Source of the DNA: Leptospira fletcheri
Lineage (GTDB): Bacteria > Spirochaetota > Leptospiria > Leptospirales > Leptospiraceae
Direction: 5' to 3'
NCBI RefSeq assembly: GCF_004769195.1
Contig: NZ_RQET01000001.1
Span: 62,001-126,000, forward strand
Length of the DNA: 64,000 nucleotides
Of this stretch, positions 46,691 to 55,444 are shown piece by piece. Each line of letters begins with the position of its first letter. The stretch's first letter is position 1. A program made the translations under genes and the position numbers. The notes beneath the pieces were generated by a model, which saw nothing but the letters and a program-made list of their open reading frames with translations, had not been told where the DNA came from and searched no databases.

Positions 46691-48460
46691 TCATTCTCCC
46701 ATCGGAATTCCGTCTCCCCTGGGATCCGCAGCCCCGTAGAGCGTCCCGTTCTCCTTCTTGACGGAAAACAATTTGGCAAAATTCGGTCCCACCCTCAATT
46801 CATGCCGCTTTCCCTTAAGCTGATTGGATACGGCGGTATCCATCGCAGCCCCTTCCATATATAAGGCATCGGGAAAAAATTGGTGGTGGATCCTTCCCCT
46901 AGCTACGGATTCGTACAGGGTCAGTTTAAAATCCAGGTTAAACAATAAGGACTGAAGTACAGCATTCACGATATAGGAGCCGCCAGGTGCGCCGGTAACA
47001 AGGAAGGTCTCTCCATCCTTCAGCACGATGGTCGGGGACATGGAACTTAGAGGCGTTTTTCCCGGTCGAATCGAATTCGCTTCGGCTCCGATCAGACCGT
47101 AAACGTTCGGTTCCCCGGGAGAACGACTGAAGTCATCCATGGTGTCGTTCAGTACGAAACCGTAACCGTCCAAAATCACGGCGGCTCCGAATCTGTAATT
47201 TACGGATTGGGTCGTGGAAACCGCGTTTCCTTGGGAGTCGATAACGGAGATATGAGTGGTTTCATGAGATTCCTCCCTCAGATTCAATCTTCCTAGATAA
47301 TCGGAACTCGGCGTCGCCATCATCGGTTTAAAATCCGCGATCTTTGCCAACGCGTAAGCGGGAGACAAAAGGTTTTCGATCGGGACTTTCGTATATTCCG
47401 GATCCCCTCCCAAAACGGCTCGATCCGAATACCCCCTGCGCATCACTTCCGCAAGAAAATGATAATATTCCGACTTGGAAGATCGGTACAGATCCGTCAA
47501 TTTTCTAGTTTCCAACATTCTCAACATGGTGAGCATGTGTACTCCGGAAGAAGGAGGAAACATCGTCCTAACGGAATATCCTCTGTAAAGGATCTCCAAG
47601 GGTGCTCCTTGTCGGACTCGGTAATTGGCTAAATCCGATTCGGAGACCGTTCCTCCCTTTTCTTTCATCAGCCTTCCCAAGGCGCGAGCGATCCTTCCCT
47701 GATAGAACTCCTTTTCCCCCGTCTCCGAAATGATCCTTAATGTCTTTGCCAGATCCCTTTGTACTAGAATTCCTCCGACCTCCGGAGCTTTTCCTCCGGG
47801 TAAAAAAATATCCCGCATCGTAGGACTCATGTCGTTCGACGATTCGAGGATCGACTCTCGGAGATCGGGATAGACCGCAAATCCTTTTTCCGCATAACGA
47901 ATCGACGGTTCCATCACCTGCTTTAAGGACAATTTGCCGAACTTCTTCTGAACCAAAACCAATCCAGCCACGGTTCCCGGAACTCCTACGGATTTGTATC
48001 CGAATAGAGAATCTTCTTTGGGTCGGTTCCTGTACATATCGCGGGAAGCGGCCGCGGGAGCCCTTTCCCTAAAATCGAAAGCATACGTCTTTTTTTCTCT
48101 GGAACTATGCAGTAACAGGAATCCCCCGCCCCCTATTCCCGTGGATTGGGGACGAGTTACCGAAATCACGAAGGAAGCCGCAACCGCGACATCCACCGCG
48201 TTTCCTCCCAATCGATGAATTTCCAAACCGGTCCGAGAAGCCTCCTCCGAATCTGTGGAAATCATAATATTCTTGGATTCTGTAGACAGTCTTTCCGGAG
48301 GAATTCCTGATTTGGGGGAAACAAGCCCTTCTCCCGAAACGCGCTTTCCTTCTAGAAAGAGTCCGGTTCCTTTACAGAAGGAATCCGAGAACAACAGGAA
48401 AAGAAAGAGGAGTAGAATCCGACTCGCAGGAAGAAGACCTCTTTTTGGAAAGACCATCAT
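46691..48460 (-). CDS. ggt: Gamma-glutamyltranspeptidase
   Basis: I start the gene at ATG 48460, where ATGATG overlaps the clpA stop; the longer frame to 48601 lies within clpA. About 589 residues. A hydrophobic signal follows the start (LPASRILLLFLFLLFSDSFC), so it is exported, perhaps with a Cys at the end of the signal. The autoprocessing site is TTHISVID near 400 (the Thr of T-H-x-S becomes the nucleophile), with GSGGGFL-like GIGGGGFLLL earlier and PLSSMSPTIV, GAPGGSYI later. It cleaves glutathione and gamma-glutamyl compounds in the periplasm. Confidence 0.92.
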   Translation of the reverse strand: MMVFPKRGLLPASRILLLFLFLLFSDSFCKGTGLFLEGKRVSGEGLVSPKSGIPPERLSTESKNIMISTDSEEASRTGLEIHRLGGNAVDVAVAASFVISVTRPQSTGIGGGGFLLLHSSREKKTYAFDFRERAPAAASRDMYRNRPKEDSLFGYKSVGVPGTVAGLVLVQKKFGKLSLKQVMEPSIRYAEKGFAVYPDLRESILESSNDMSPTMRDIFLPGGKAPEVGGILVQRDLAKTLRIISETGEKEFYQGRIARALGRLMKEKGGTVSESDLANYRVRQGAPLEILYRGYSVRTMFPPSSGVHMLTMLRMLETRKLTDLYRSSKSEYYHFLAEVMRRGYSDRAVLGGDPEYTKVPIENLLSPAYALAKIADFKPMMATPSSDYLGRLNLREESHETTHISVIDSQGNAVSTTQSVNYRFGAAVILDGYGFVLNDTMDDFSRSPGEPNVYGLIGAEANSIRPGKTPLSSMSPTIVLKDGETFLVTGAPGGSYIVNAVLQSLLFNLDFKLTLYESVARGRIHHQFFPDALYMEGAAMDTAVSNQLKGKRHELRVGPNFAKLFSVKKENGTLYGAADPRGDGIPMGE

Positions 48461-50709
48461 CCTTTCTTCTGCCCTTCCGATTCCGAAAAATCCAACTCCA
48501 ACTCTCCCTCGACCTCCCGCAAGCGAACCGATCCTCCCGCCCGGAGTTTTCCGAACAGAATCTCCTCGGAAAGCTTTTTTGAAACGTTGGAATCTATCCA
48601 TCTTTGGACCGGCCGAGCGCCGAAAAGAGGATCATAAGCTTTGCGAGCTATGAAAACTAACACCTCTTCCCCGTATTCCAGAACGATTTTCTTTTCCTTC
48701 AGACGTTCTTCCAGAAGTTCCAATTGTTTTCGAACCACTTTGGAAACGACGGATTCGTCCAGAGCCTGGAATTCCACGATGGCAGTCAGACGGTTCCTGA
48801 ATTCGGGAGAAAATTGTCTTTCTATCGCTTTGAGACCCCGGTCCGCCAAAGCGGTATTTTCGAAGCCGAGAGGATTTGCCGCCCTCTCCCTCGCCCCGGT
48901 ATTCGTTGTCATGATCAGAATGACCTGCTTGAAGTCGGCCTTTCTACCGTTATTGTCAGTGAGAGTGGCATGATCCATGATCTGCAAAAGAATATTATAA
49001 ATATCCTCGTGTGCCTTTTCGATCTCGTCCAGAAGTAGAACGCAATGAGGAGTTCGAATAATAGCATCCGTTAATTGTCCCCCCTGCTCGAAACCTACGT
49101 AACCCGGAGGAGATCCGATCAGACGCGATACCGTATGTTTTTCCATGTACTCGCTCATATCGAAACGATGGAACTCTATCCCCAAGTTAGAGGCTAGCTG
49201 CTTGGAAAGCTCCGTTTTCCCTACTCCCGTAGGCCCCGCGAATAGAAACGATCCCACCGGCTTCCCGGGCTCCGATAAACCGCTTCTAGAAAGTCTGATG
49301 GCTTGCACGATTTCTGTAACTGCCTTGTCTTGGCCGTAGATCCTTTTTTTCAGTTCACCATCCAGTTCCTTCAGCTTATCCCGGTCGTCCGCCTTGACGG
49401 TCCGGGTCGGCACCTTGGCGATTCTGGAAACGAGATCCTCCACATCCTTAACTGTGACGGTTTTATGCTTTGCGGAGGAACGTATCTTTACTTTTGCTCC
49501 GGCCTCGTCGATCAAATCGATCGCCTTGTCCGGCAATTTCCGATCCAGGATATATCGATCCGCCAACCTCGCCGCTTCTTCCACCGCCTGAGAGGAATAT
49601 TTTACGGCGTGAAAATCCTCATACTTAGGCAAGAGCCCCTTTAGAATCCGGATCGTTTCCTCGACGCTCGGTTCGTTTACTTCCACCTTCTGGAAGCGCC
49701 TGGAAAGAGCGTGATCCTTTTCAAAGATCGCTTTGTATTCTTTGTAGGTGGTCGTACCTATACATCTCAATTCCCCGTTTGCCAAAGCGGGCTTCAGAAG
49801 ATTGGAAGCGTCCAAGGAACCTCCCGAAACCGCTCCCGCTCCGATAATCGTGTGGATCTCATCCACGAATAAGACGCGGTTCGGATCGGACGCAACTGCC
49901 TGCACTACATTTTTCAGGCGTTCCTCGAATTCTCCTCTGAATTTCGTACCCGCGAGCAACAGTCCCATGTCCAGAGAGAAAATCCGAGTCTGCTTTAAGG
50001 AATCTGGAACCGTCCCTGCCATAATGTTCAGTGCCAAACCTTCCACAATCGCGGTCTTTCCGACTCCCGCATCTCCCACGAAAATCGGGTTATTCTTTCT
50101 ACGGCGAGCCAAGATATGAACGGTTCTCTCTATCTCTTCGGAACGGCCCACGAGAGGATCCAATTTTCCGGTCCTAGCCTTTTCGGTAAGGTCCACGCAG
50201 AAGTCCTTTAGAGGATCCCCGGATTCCGAAGGGGCCGGTTCCGTCGTTCCTTCCGGAGTTACTTTCTTACCGTCTTTACGGATTCCGTGGGAAATGTACC
50301 GGACCACATCGAATCTAGAAATGTCCTGTCTAGCTAAAAAGAAAACCGCATGGGACTGATCCTCGCGAAAAAGGGAGGCCAGTACGTAGCCCCCGTCCAA
50401 CTTCTTCTTTTGGGTGGATTGCACATGAAAAGCCGCTAATTGAAGGACCCTTTGGGCTCCTATCGTATACTCCGGCTCCATCTCTCCGAAGGAATCCGGA
50501 ATCGATTCCATTTCCGTATCCAGAAATTCCCGCAATTCGTTGCGCAACATTTCCAGATTCGCGCCGCAAGCGAGAAGAACCTCTTGTCCCACGGAATCGT
50601 AGGTCAGAGCCAAAAGGATATGCTCCAACGTGATGTATTCGTTCCTGCGCTTTACCGCTTCGATTCTAGCCTGATTCAGGGATCTTTCTAGTTCCTCGGA
50701 AAGAGTCAT
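48457..50709 (-). CDS. clpA: ATP-dependent protease specificity subunit ClpA
   Basis: 750 residues: double Clp-N domain (1-145), first AAA module with GDAGVGKTAIVEG near 217, second with GPTGVGKTELSKQ near 490, and the D2-small domain at the end. No middle coiled coil, which rules out ClpB; ClpC is excluded because the N-terminal part and the adjacent ClpS fit ClpA. The linked clpS is directly upstream, overlapping by 4 bases (ATGA). clpP is not here. Confidence 0.95.
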   Translation of the reverse strand: MTLSEELERSLNQARIEAVKRRNEYITLEHILLALTYDSVGQEVLLACGANLEMLRNELREFLDTEMESIPDSFGEMEPEYTIGAQRVLQLAAFHVQSTQKKKLDGGYVLASLFREDQSHAVFFLARQDISRFDVVRYISHGIRKDGKKVTPEGTTEPAPSESGDPLKDFCVDLTEKARTGKLDPLVGRSEEIERTVHILARRRKNNPIFVGDAGVGKTAIVEGLALNIMAGTVPDSLKQTRIFSLDMGLLLAGTKFRGEFEERLKNVVQAVASDPNRVLFVDEIHTIIGAGAVSGGSLDASNLLKPALANGELRCIGTTTYKEYKAIFEKDHALSRRFQKVEVNEPSVEETIRILKGLLPKYEDFHAVKYSSQAVEEAARLADRYILDRKLPDKAIDLIDEAGAKVKIRSSAKHKTVTVKDVEDLVSRIAKVPTRTVKADDRDKLKELDGELKKRIYGQDKAVTEIVQAIRLSRSGLSEPGKPVGSFLFAGPTGVGKTELSKQLASNLGIEFHRFDMSEYMEKHTVSRLIGSPPGYVGFEQGGQLTDAIIRTPHCVLLLDEIEKAHEDIYNILLQIMDHATLTDNNGRKADFKQVILIMTTNTGARERAANPLGFENTALADRGLKAIERQFSPEFRNRLTAIVEFQALDESVVSKVVRKQLELLEERLKEKKIVLEYGEEVLVFIARKAYDPLFGARPVQRWIDSNVSKKLSEEILFGKLRAGGSVRLREVEGELELDFSESEGQKKG

Positions 50710-51041
50710 GGTTCCTCCTCACCCTCTTCGATTTCCATCCGGCATTGAAGAGGATGACCGTTTTGTTCCGCAAGTTTATGTGTTTCCGACACTTTCGTCT
50801 TGGCTACGTCGTGCGAATAGACTCCGCACAAGGCCTTACCTGTAGTATGTGCTTGAAGCATGATCCTCTCGCTCTCGGCAGCGGTTCTATAAAAAACCAC
50901 CTTCAAAATCCATACGACGAACTCCATAGGAGTATAATCGTCGTTCAGGATCACCACCCTGAACTTCGGCGGCTTTTTTAACTTCAATTTTTCCTTTGTA
51001 AGGATTTGTTCTTCGGTATCGAAACGGTATACTTCGCTCAT
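50706..51041 (-). CDS. clpS: ClpS adaptor
   Basis: 111 residues. FRVVILNDDYTPMEFVVWIL is the N-degron binding segment, with the hydrophobic-pocket residues in this stretch, and HTTGKALCGVYSHDVAKTK is the ClpA-facing helix region. Delivers proteins with N-terminal Leu, Phe, Trp or Tyr to ClpAP. The N-terminal 24 residues are charged and flexible. Its ATG overlaps the stop of the DUF482-type gene. Confidence 0.95.
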   Translation of the reverse strand: MSEVYRFDTEEQILTKEKLKLKKPPKFRVVILNDDYTPMEFVVWILKVVFYRTAAESERIMLQAHTTGKALCGVYSHDVAKTKVSETHKLAEQNGHPLQCRMEIEEGEEEP

Positions 51042-52209
51042 CTCGTTTCCCTATCCGCTAAACCTGGGACGTCCTTTAAAGGGGAATGCTCGTTCGTCTC
51101 TTCGATCATTTCCTGCATACGCATTCTTTCCGTTTCTAGGAAACGTTCAATCGCATTTCTGGCTCCGGAGTGGAAAATGAAATGAGAACTGTATGTGGGA
51201 ACTGCGGGAAATCCTCTCAGGAATTTCTGCTCTCCTTGAGCGCCTGCTTCGAAAATTCGAATCCGATTCCGGATGGAATATTCGATCGGAGAGTAATAGC
51301 AGCATTCGAAGTGCAAAAACGGAATATGCTCGAGGGAACCCCAATATCTCCCGTAAAACTTATCCCCTTTTTTTAGATTAAAACTTCCTCCCAGAATCTT
51401 TCCCTCTTTTTCTCCTTGGATCAATACGATCTTATCTCTGAGTGTCTTCCAAGCCTCCCGAAAAAAGGCCAAATTCAGATAGGGGAACCCCACTTACGCG
51501 AATACGTATCGGTATAAAAACGGTACATCTGCTCCATGTTTTCTTGGGTAACCGAGTCCCCTTCCAACACCCGGATGGAAATTCCTGCGTCGCGGATGTT
51601 CTCTCTTTCTTTCCGGATTTGCATCCTTTTTTTGGATTTGAATTCCTTTAGAAAATCCTCGAAGTCCGCATAATTCCGATTCTGCCAATGGTACTGGTGC
51701 GTTATGCGCGTAGCAAACCCGCGTTTTGACAATTCCTGCGCTTCTTCTTCCTGCAAAAACAGAAAATGAATACCGGATAGGCCCGCTTCTTCCGCCGCGC
51801 GAAACGTTTCGGGTAAAAGTACGTCCAATGCCTCCCGAATGGAAACTCCGTCCCGACGCAGAATCCTCCTTCCGGTCACGGGCGTGAAAGGATATGCCAC
51901 CAGCCCTTTCGGGTAATAGGACAATCCGTTTTGAGCGAAAAAATTCGCCCAGGCATGATCGAAAATGTACTCTCCGTACGAATCGAACTTATGAAAGAAA
52001 GGAAACGCGGAATGAAATCCTTGCGAATCCGTTGCGAGTACGTATTTCGGGTGCCAGGCTGTCTTAACGCCGATGCAGGAGGTTTTTTCCAAACCGGCAT
52101 AAAAATCGTAATCCGAAAAAGGATTATCCGGATCGCTTAACTTGTCCCATTCCTCCTTAGGAAGTGAACATATGGAATCCACGGATCTAGCTTTCAACGA
52201 AAGGGACAT
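51038..52209 (-). pseudogene. FemAB-like N-acyltransferase (DUF482/PF04339), interrupted by a frameshift
   Basis: Two overlapping frames make up one protein. The 5' frame (52209-51475, 244 codons) ends with YSRKWGSPI and a stop; the 3' frame (51493-51038, 151 codons) resumes with GFPYLNLAFF and then YGRYWG, FLHFECCYY and FEAGAQGEQK, all conserved in this family. Reading one base back at the run GGGG (complement of 51488-51491) gives KWGFPYLNL, exactly what the family expects, for a protein of about 390 residues. So one G has been lost, or the run is miscalled, or ribosomes slip. The fold is GNAT-like, related to FemX and to leucyl/phenylalanyl transferase Aat. It overlaps clpS by 4 bases. Confidence 0.85.
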
Positions 52210-52215
52210 GTCCTA

Positions 52216-52800
52216 TTAGTTGGACGTTTCCTGGCCAGCCTGCGGCCGCCTTTCCCCCGAAAAAACTTTACGGATTTTCTGAACCGATCTATGCACGATC
52301 ACTTTTACGTTCGATTCAGAAAGTCCTGTTTTTTCCGAAATTTCTCGGACACTATATCCTTCCAGTTTGGCCAGTTTCAAGATTTCTCTTTGTCTATCGT
52401 CCAGGACGGAAAGCCAGGTTTCGATTCCGTCCGCCTCCATCCAGGATTCCTCTTTTTCCGAAGATTTTACCTGTGCAAAATCTTCCATCTCTGTGAGTAC
52501 CAAAAGATCCCGTTTCTTCAACTTACGGAGGTAATCGATGGTTTTGTATCTTGCAATGGAAAATAGCCAAGGAGCAAAGGGACGATCCGGTCGATACGTT
52601 TCCTTTGCGCGATGGATTCCGAGCAGAATCTCTTGGATGAGATCCTCTCGATCCTCCGCATGGGAAATTCTGGAAGCTAAAAACGCACGAAGGATATCCC
52701 GGACCTGCCGCAAAAGGAGCTCGTACTCTCTGGAATCGCCTCCTTGAGCCGAACTCATTCGAGCCGCTAAACTTTCCCAGATTTTGCCCGTATCGGTCAT
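52216..52800 (-). CDS. ECF-type sigma-70 family RNA polymerase sigma factor
   Basis: About 194 residues from ATG 52800 (AAGG ahead); a TTG 12 bases upstream is an alternative. Region 2: AEDREDLIQEILLGIHRA, then PFAPWLFSIARYKTIDYLRK. Region 4: LDDRQREILKLAKLEGYSVREISEKTG and LSESNVKVIVHRSVQKIR (helix-turn-helix). A 40-residue acidic linker sits between. The DUF1109 gene next door on the other strand is the likely anti-sigma partner, as in the SigF-NrsF pair of alphaproteobacteria. Confidence 0.92.
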   Translation of the reverse strand: MTDTGKIWESLAARMSSAQGGDSREYELLLRQVRDILRAFLASRISHAEDREDLIQEILLGIHRAKETYRPDRPFAPWLFSIARYKTIDYLRKLKKRDLLVLTEMEDFAQVKSSEKEESWMEADGIETWLSVLDDRQREILKLAKLEGYSVREISEKTGLSESNVKVIVHRSVQKIRKVFSGERRPQAGQETSN

Positions 52801-52866
52801 GTAACCTTGCAACCCGCCCGACGAATCATAATAAGAGCGGCCAAGGGAACATTTCGACTGGATTTT

Positions 52867-52884
52867 AAAGATTGTCCAATCTTT
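52867..52884. promoter_or_regulatory. 18-base perfect inverted repeat between sigma and NrsF-like genes
   Basis: AAAGATTG-TC-CAATCTTT, in the middle of the 125-base divergent gap. The two-base centre is too tight for an RNA hairpin, so a DNA-binding dimer site is more likely. No -35 GGAAC plus -10 pair was found, so sigma autoregulation cannot be read directly. Confidence 0.55.
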
Positions 52885-52925
52885 CTTGTTCTTAGACGGA
52901 AAAACAAAAAAGGGAAGGAGGAACG

Positions 52926-53555
52926 ATGCCCACTTATTCTGATTCTGATTCGACGGAAAAACTGATTCTTTCCTTGGGTGCGAATCTGAGACGCTCTCGC
53001 CCGTTAAGGATAGGCCAGCTTTTTTTCATCGGTGCTCTGATTTTAGGCGTATCTGCGGCTCTAGGATTTTTTCTCTCCTCTCTATCTTCTCGGAACGCAT
53101 TTCCCGGTTGGTGGCCGGAACCTGTATTGATTCTAGGCTGGGGCTTACTTTCCTCCTTGGCTTTGTCCAAGGCCTCTTTTCCGGAGGAGAAGCGGAATTG
53201 GCTTCTTCTAGCCGTAACGGGTCCGATCCTCTGGCTAGGGTACGTGTCTTTTCATTTTATGCAAGAATGGAATACCCCCCACCCGGAACACATCGGACCT
53301 TGCCCTGCATTTCTGGCTCTCTTCGGGCTGATTTTCGGAGGGGTTTCCTCGTTTTGGATCCGCAAAACCGCCCCGGCAAATCCCTACGTTGCGTCCGTTG
53401 CCGTCTTAAGCCTTTTATTCGCAGCCTCTAACCTTACGTTGAAGTTTATCTGTACCGACCAGAGCGGTTATCATTTATTGTTATCCCATGCAAGCGGAAC
53501 CGCTTCCTGGATCGCGTTGGCCCTGGTTCCTTTGAAAAATAAATTACGTTGGTGA
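52926..53555 (+). CDS. DUF1109 (NrsF-like) integral membrane protein, possible anti-sigma factor
   Basis: 209 residues with six membrane segments and a cytosolic N-terminus of about 25 residues. Family traits seen: GPCPAF near 122 and KFICTDQSGYHLLLSHASGTASW near 165-190, i.e. two conserved cysteines, a His pair and the small residues around them. GGAGG lies before the ATG. In Caulobacter NrsF the two cysteines sense heavy metals and control sigma-F. Here the gene is divergent from, rather than downstream of, its sigma gene. Ends 4 bases from the convergent helicase gene. Confidence 0.78.
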   Translation: MPTYSDSDSTEKLILSLGANLRRSRPLRIGQLFFIGALILGVSAALGFFLSSLSSRNAFPGWWPEPVLILGWGLLSSLALSKASFPEEKRNWLLLAVTGPILWLGYVSFHFMQEWNTPHPEHIGPCPAFLALFGLIFGGVSSFWIRKTAPANPYVASVAVLSLLFAASNLTLKFICTDQSGYHLLLSHASGTASWIALALVPLKNKLRW

Positions 53556-53559
53556 AGCT

Positions 53560-55440
53560 CTAGTCCAGAAACTCCCATGCAGTTCTGACTTCTCCAATCG
53601 ATTCCGCTTCGCTCAAAAGGTCCCGAAAAAAATCCTGCTCGCCTAGAGTGGCTCCGTCTCCGATTAAGACTAGCAGACGCTTTGCGCGAGTCATTCCTAC
53701 GTTCCACCTTCGTTCTTCCGATAAAAATCCGATTCTACCTTCGGGGTTGGATCGTACCAAACTGAAAAGAACTCCTTTTCTCTCCCTTCCCTGAAAAGAA
53801 TCCACGGTTTCGATTTCTATCCGATCCGCGATCTCCGGAAGATGCGAACGCAACCGATCCTCCAACAGGTATCTTTGGAACCTATAAGGAGAAATCAGAA
53901 CCAGATCCTCCGGCTTCCATCCCGAATCCAGGATTTTCTGTAAGAGAGAAATCGTGAACTCCGCTTCCCAGGAGTTTCCCAGACTTCCATCGGAGAGCTC
54001 CTCCCCGGTATCCGTGCCGGAAGTATCCACAAAAACGAAACTTCCCGAAAAGGGAAAATCGGATTCGGGAAAAGGTTTCAGGAAACGTTCCCCTTCCGGT
54101 AACCCCGATTCGAGTTTTCCGGCGTAAAATTTTCGATTCGGAAAGGATTGGATCGGAGTCGTCATCCTGTATTGGGTATCCAATAGAAAAACCCTACCGA
54201 CGGATTCCAATTTTTCCAAAAATCTTTCCATCAAAGGGACTTTCAGCAAGGGATCTTCGGAAAGTACGGTAGGTGGCAACTGCCTTGGATCCCCTGCAAT
54301 CACGATCTTCTTCCCCCGTAAAATCGGAACCCAGGAGGAAGGTTCCGTCGCCTGGCTTCCTTCGTCCAAAACGGAATAATCGAATTCCATTCCGTTCAAT
54401 AGGGAGGAAGAAGCTCCCGTATGAGTGCACGCGATCACTGGATGGGATTCCAGAAGATGATTGACGAGAATCCTTTGCCTTTCCCGGATTCCTTTCCGTA
54501 ATTCTTTCGCTTCCTGATAAAAGCGTTTTCTTTCCTCGGCCTCTTCTCGTCCGAAATTGCGTTTGTATTTACCGGCTTTTTTTAGAAGTTCCGCAAGATC
54601 TTTCTTATCTTTTTCGATCCATTTGCTTTCTGGATGTCTACGAAGAGTCGCATCCAAGGATACGTTCAGTACGGATTCGCTCATCCTGGCAGGATGTCCG
54701 ATCCGCAGCACGGACACTCCTAGCCTTCCCAAAGATTCCGCAATCAGATCCGTGGCGGCATTCGTCGGAGCGGAAGCTAGGATTCTCTTTCCCCTTCCGG
54801 ACAAGATACGAATCGCCTCGCAAATCGTTTTCGTTTTCCCGGTTCCGGGCGGTCCGTGTACCAAAATCAAATCATCGGTTTCTAAAATAGCGGATATCGC
54901 TCTTTTCTGCGATTCGTTGAATTCGGCCAGGATCTCGGGATCCGGTTTGTAATTGGTGGCCTTTAGATCTATAGCTTCCGAGAAGAGGTCTCCGAAAAAT
55001 CTCGCACGGGTTCCTTTTTCCGCACGAATGACTTTTTCCAAAGCCTTATCCCATTCTTTATAGCTGGTCTCGTCCGGTAGAATCTCCAGCGCCAACTTCC
55101 CTTCCTCCATCCAGTCCGGAATCTCATCCAGGCTAACGGTATAGGAATCTTCCGAGCACTTCGTAAGAACGGAGGTAGCTTCCGAATCCTCCTTGAAAAT
55201 GCGTACGGGAGCTCCGGCGCGAAAGAATTCCGGAACGACTCCGGGTTTTGTGGGTCGAAATCGAACGCGCCAATTCCCTTCGGAGCCCAATTCCGAGTCT
55301 TCATACACCAAAGGATAAATACAAAGACCCGAAGCGATCTTTGTATTTCGGTCGGAGGAGGAACTTTCCTTGTAACGGGCAATCTCCGCGTCCCTTTCGG
55401 TCAAAAGCGACCTTCTTAGGTCCTCATACCGAGAACTCAT
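53560..55440 (-). CDS. UPF1/IGHMBP2-like SF1 helicase
   Basis: 626 residues. An N-terminal beta-rich region (EGNWRVRFRPTKPG) precedes the helicase core: GPPGTGKTKTICEA (Walker A, near 196), SAPTNAATDL, DEGSQATEP (motif II variant DEGS/DEAS), GDPRQLPPTVLS, LDTQYRM, SFQGRERKGVLFS and VGMTRAKRLL. 5'-3' unwinding of DNA or RNA is the family trait. Reads in the same direction as the cysteine-synthase-like gene, 4 bases upstream of it. Confidence 0.88.
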   Translation of the reverse strand: MSSRYEDLRRSLLTERDAEIARYKESSSSDRNTKIASGLCIYPLVYEDSELGSEGNWRVRFRPTKPGVVPEFFRAGAPVRIFKEDSEATSVLTKCSEDSYTVSLDEIPDWMEEGKLALEILPDETSYKEWDKALEKVIRAEKGTRARFFGDLFSEAIDLKATNYKPDPEILAEFNESQKRAISAILETDDLILVHGPPGTGKTKTICEAIRILSGRGKRILASAPTNAATDLIAESLGRLGVSVLRIGHPARMSESVLNVSLDATLRRHPESKWIEKDKKDLAELLKKAGKYKRNFGREEAEERKRFYQEAKELRKGIRERQRILVNHLLESHPVIACTHTGASSSLLNGMEFDYSVLDEGSQATEPSSWVPILRGKKIVIAGDPRQLPPTVLSEDPLLKVPLMERFLEKLESVGRVFLLDTQYRMTTPIQSFPNRKFYAGKLESGLPEGERFLKPFPESDFPFSGSFVFVDTSGTDTGEELSDGSLGNSWEAEFTISLLQKILDSGWKPEDLVLISPYRFQRYLLEDRLRSHLPEIADRIEIETVDSFQGRERKGVLFSLVRSNPEGRIGFLSEERRWNVGMTRAKRLLVLIGDGATLGEQDFFRDLLSEAESIGEVRTAWEFLD

Positions 55441-55444
55441 ATCA

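Noticed and set aside
52801..52925. Search for an ECF autoregulatory promoter in the divergent gap
   Set aside because: A GGAACA occurs near 52847 but no suitable -10 follows at 16-17 bases.
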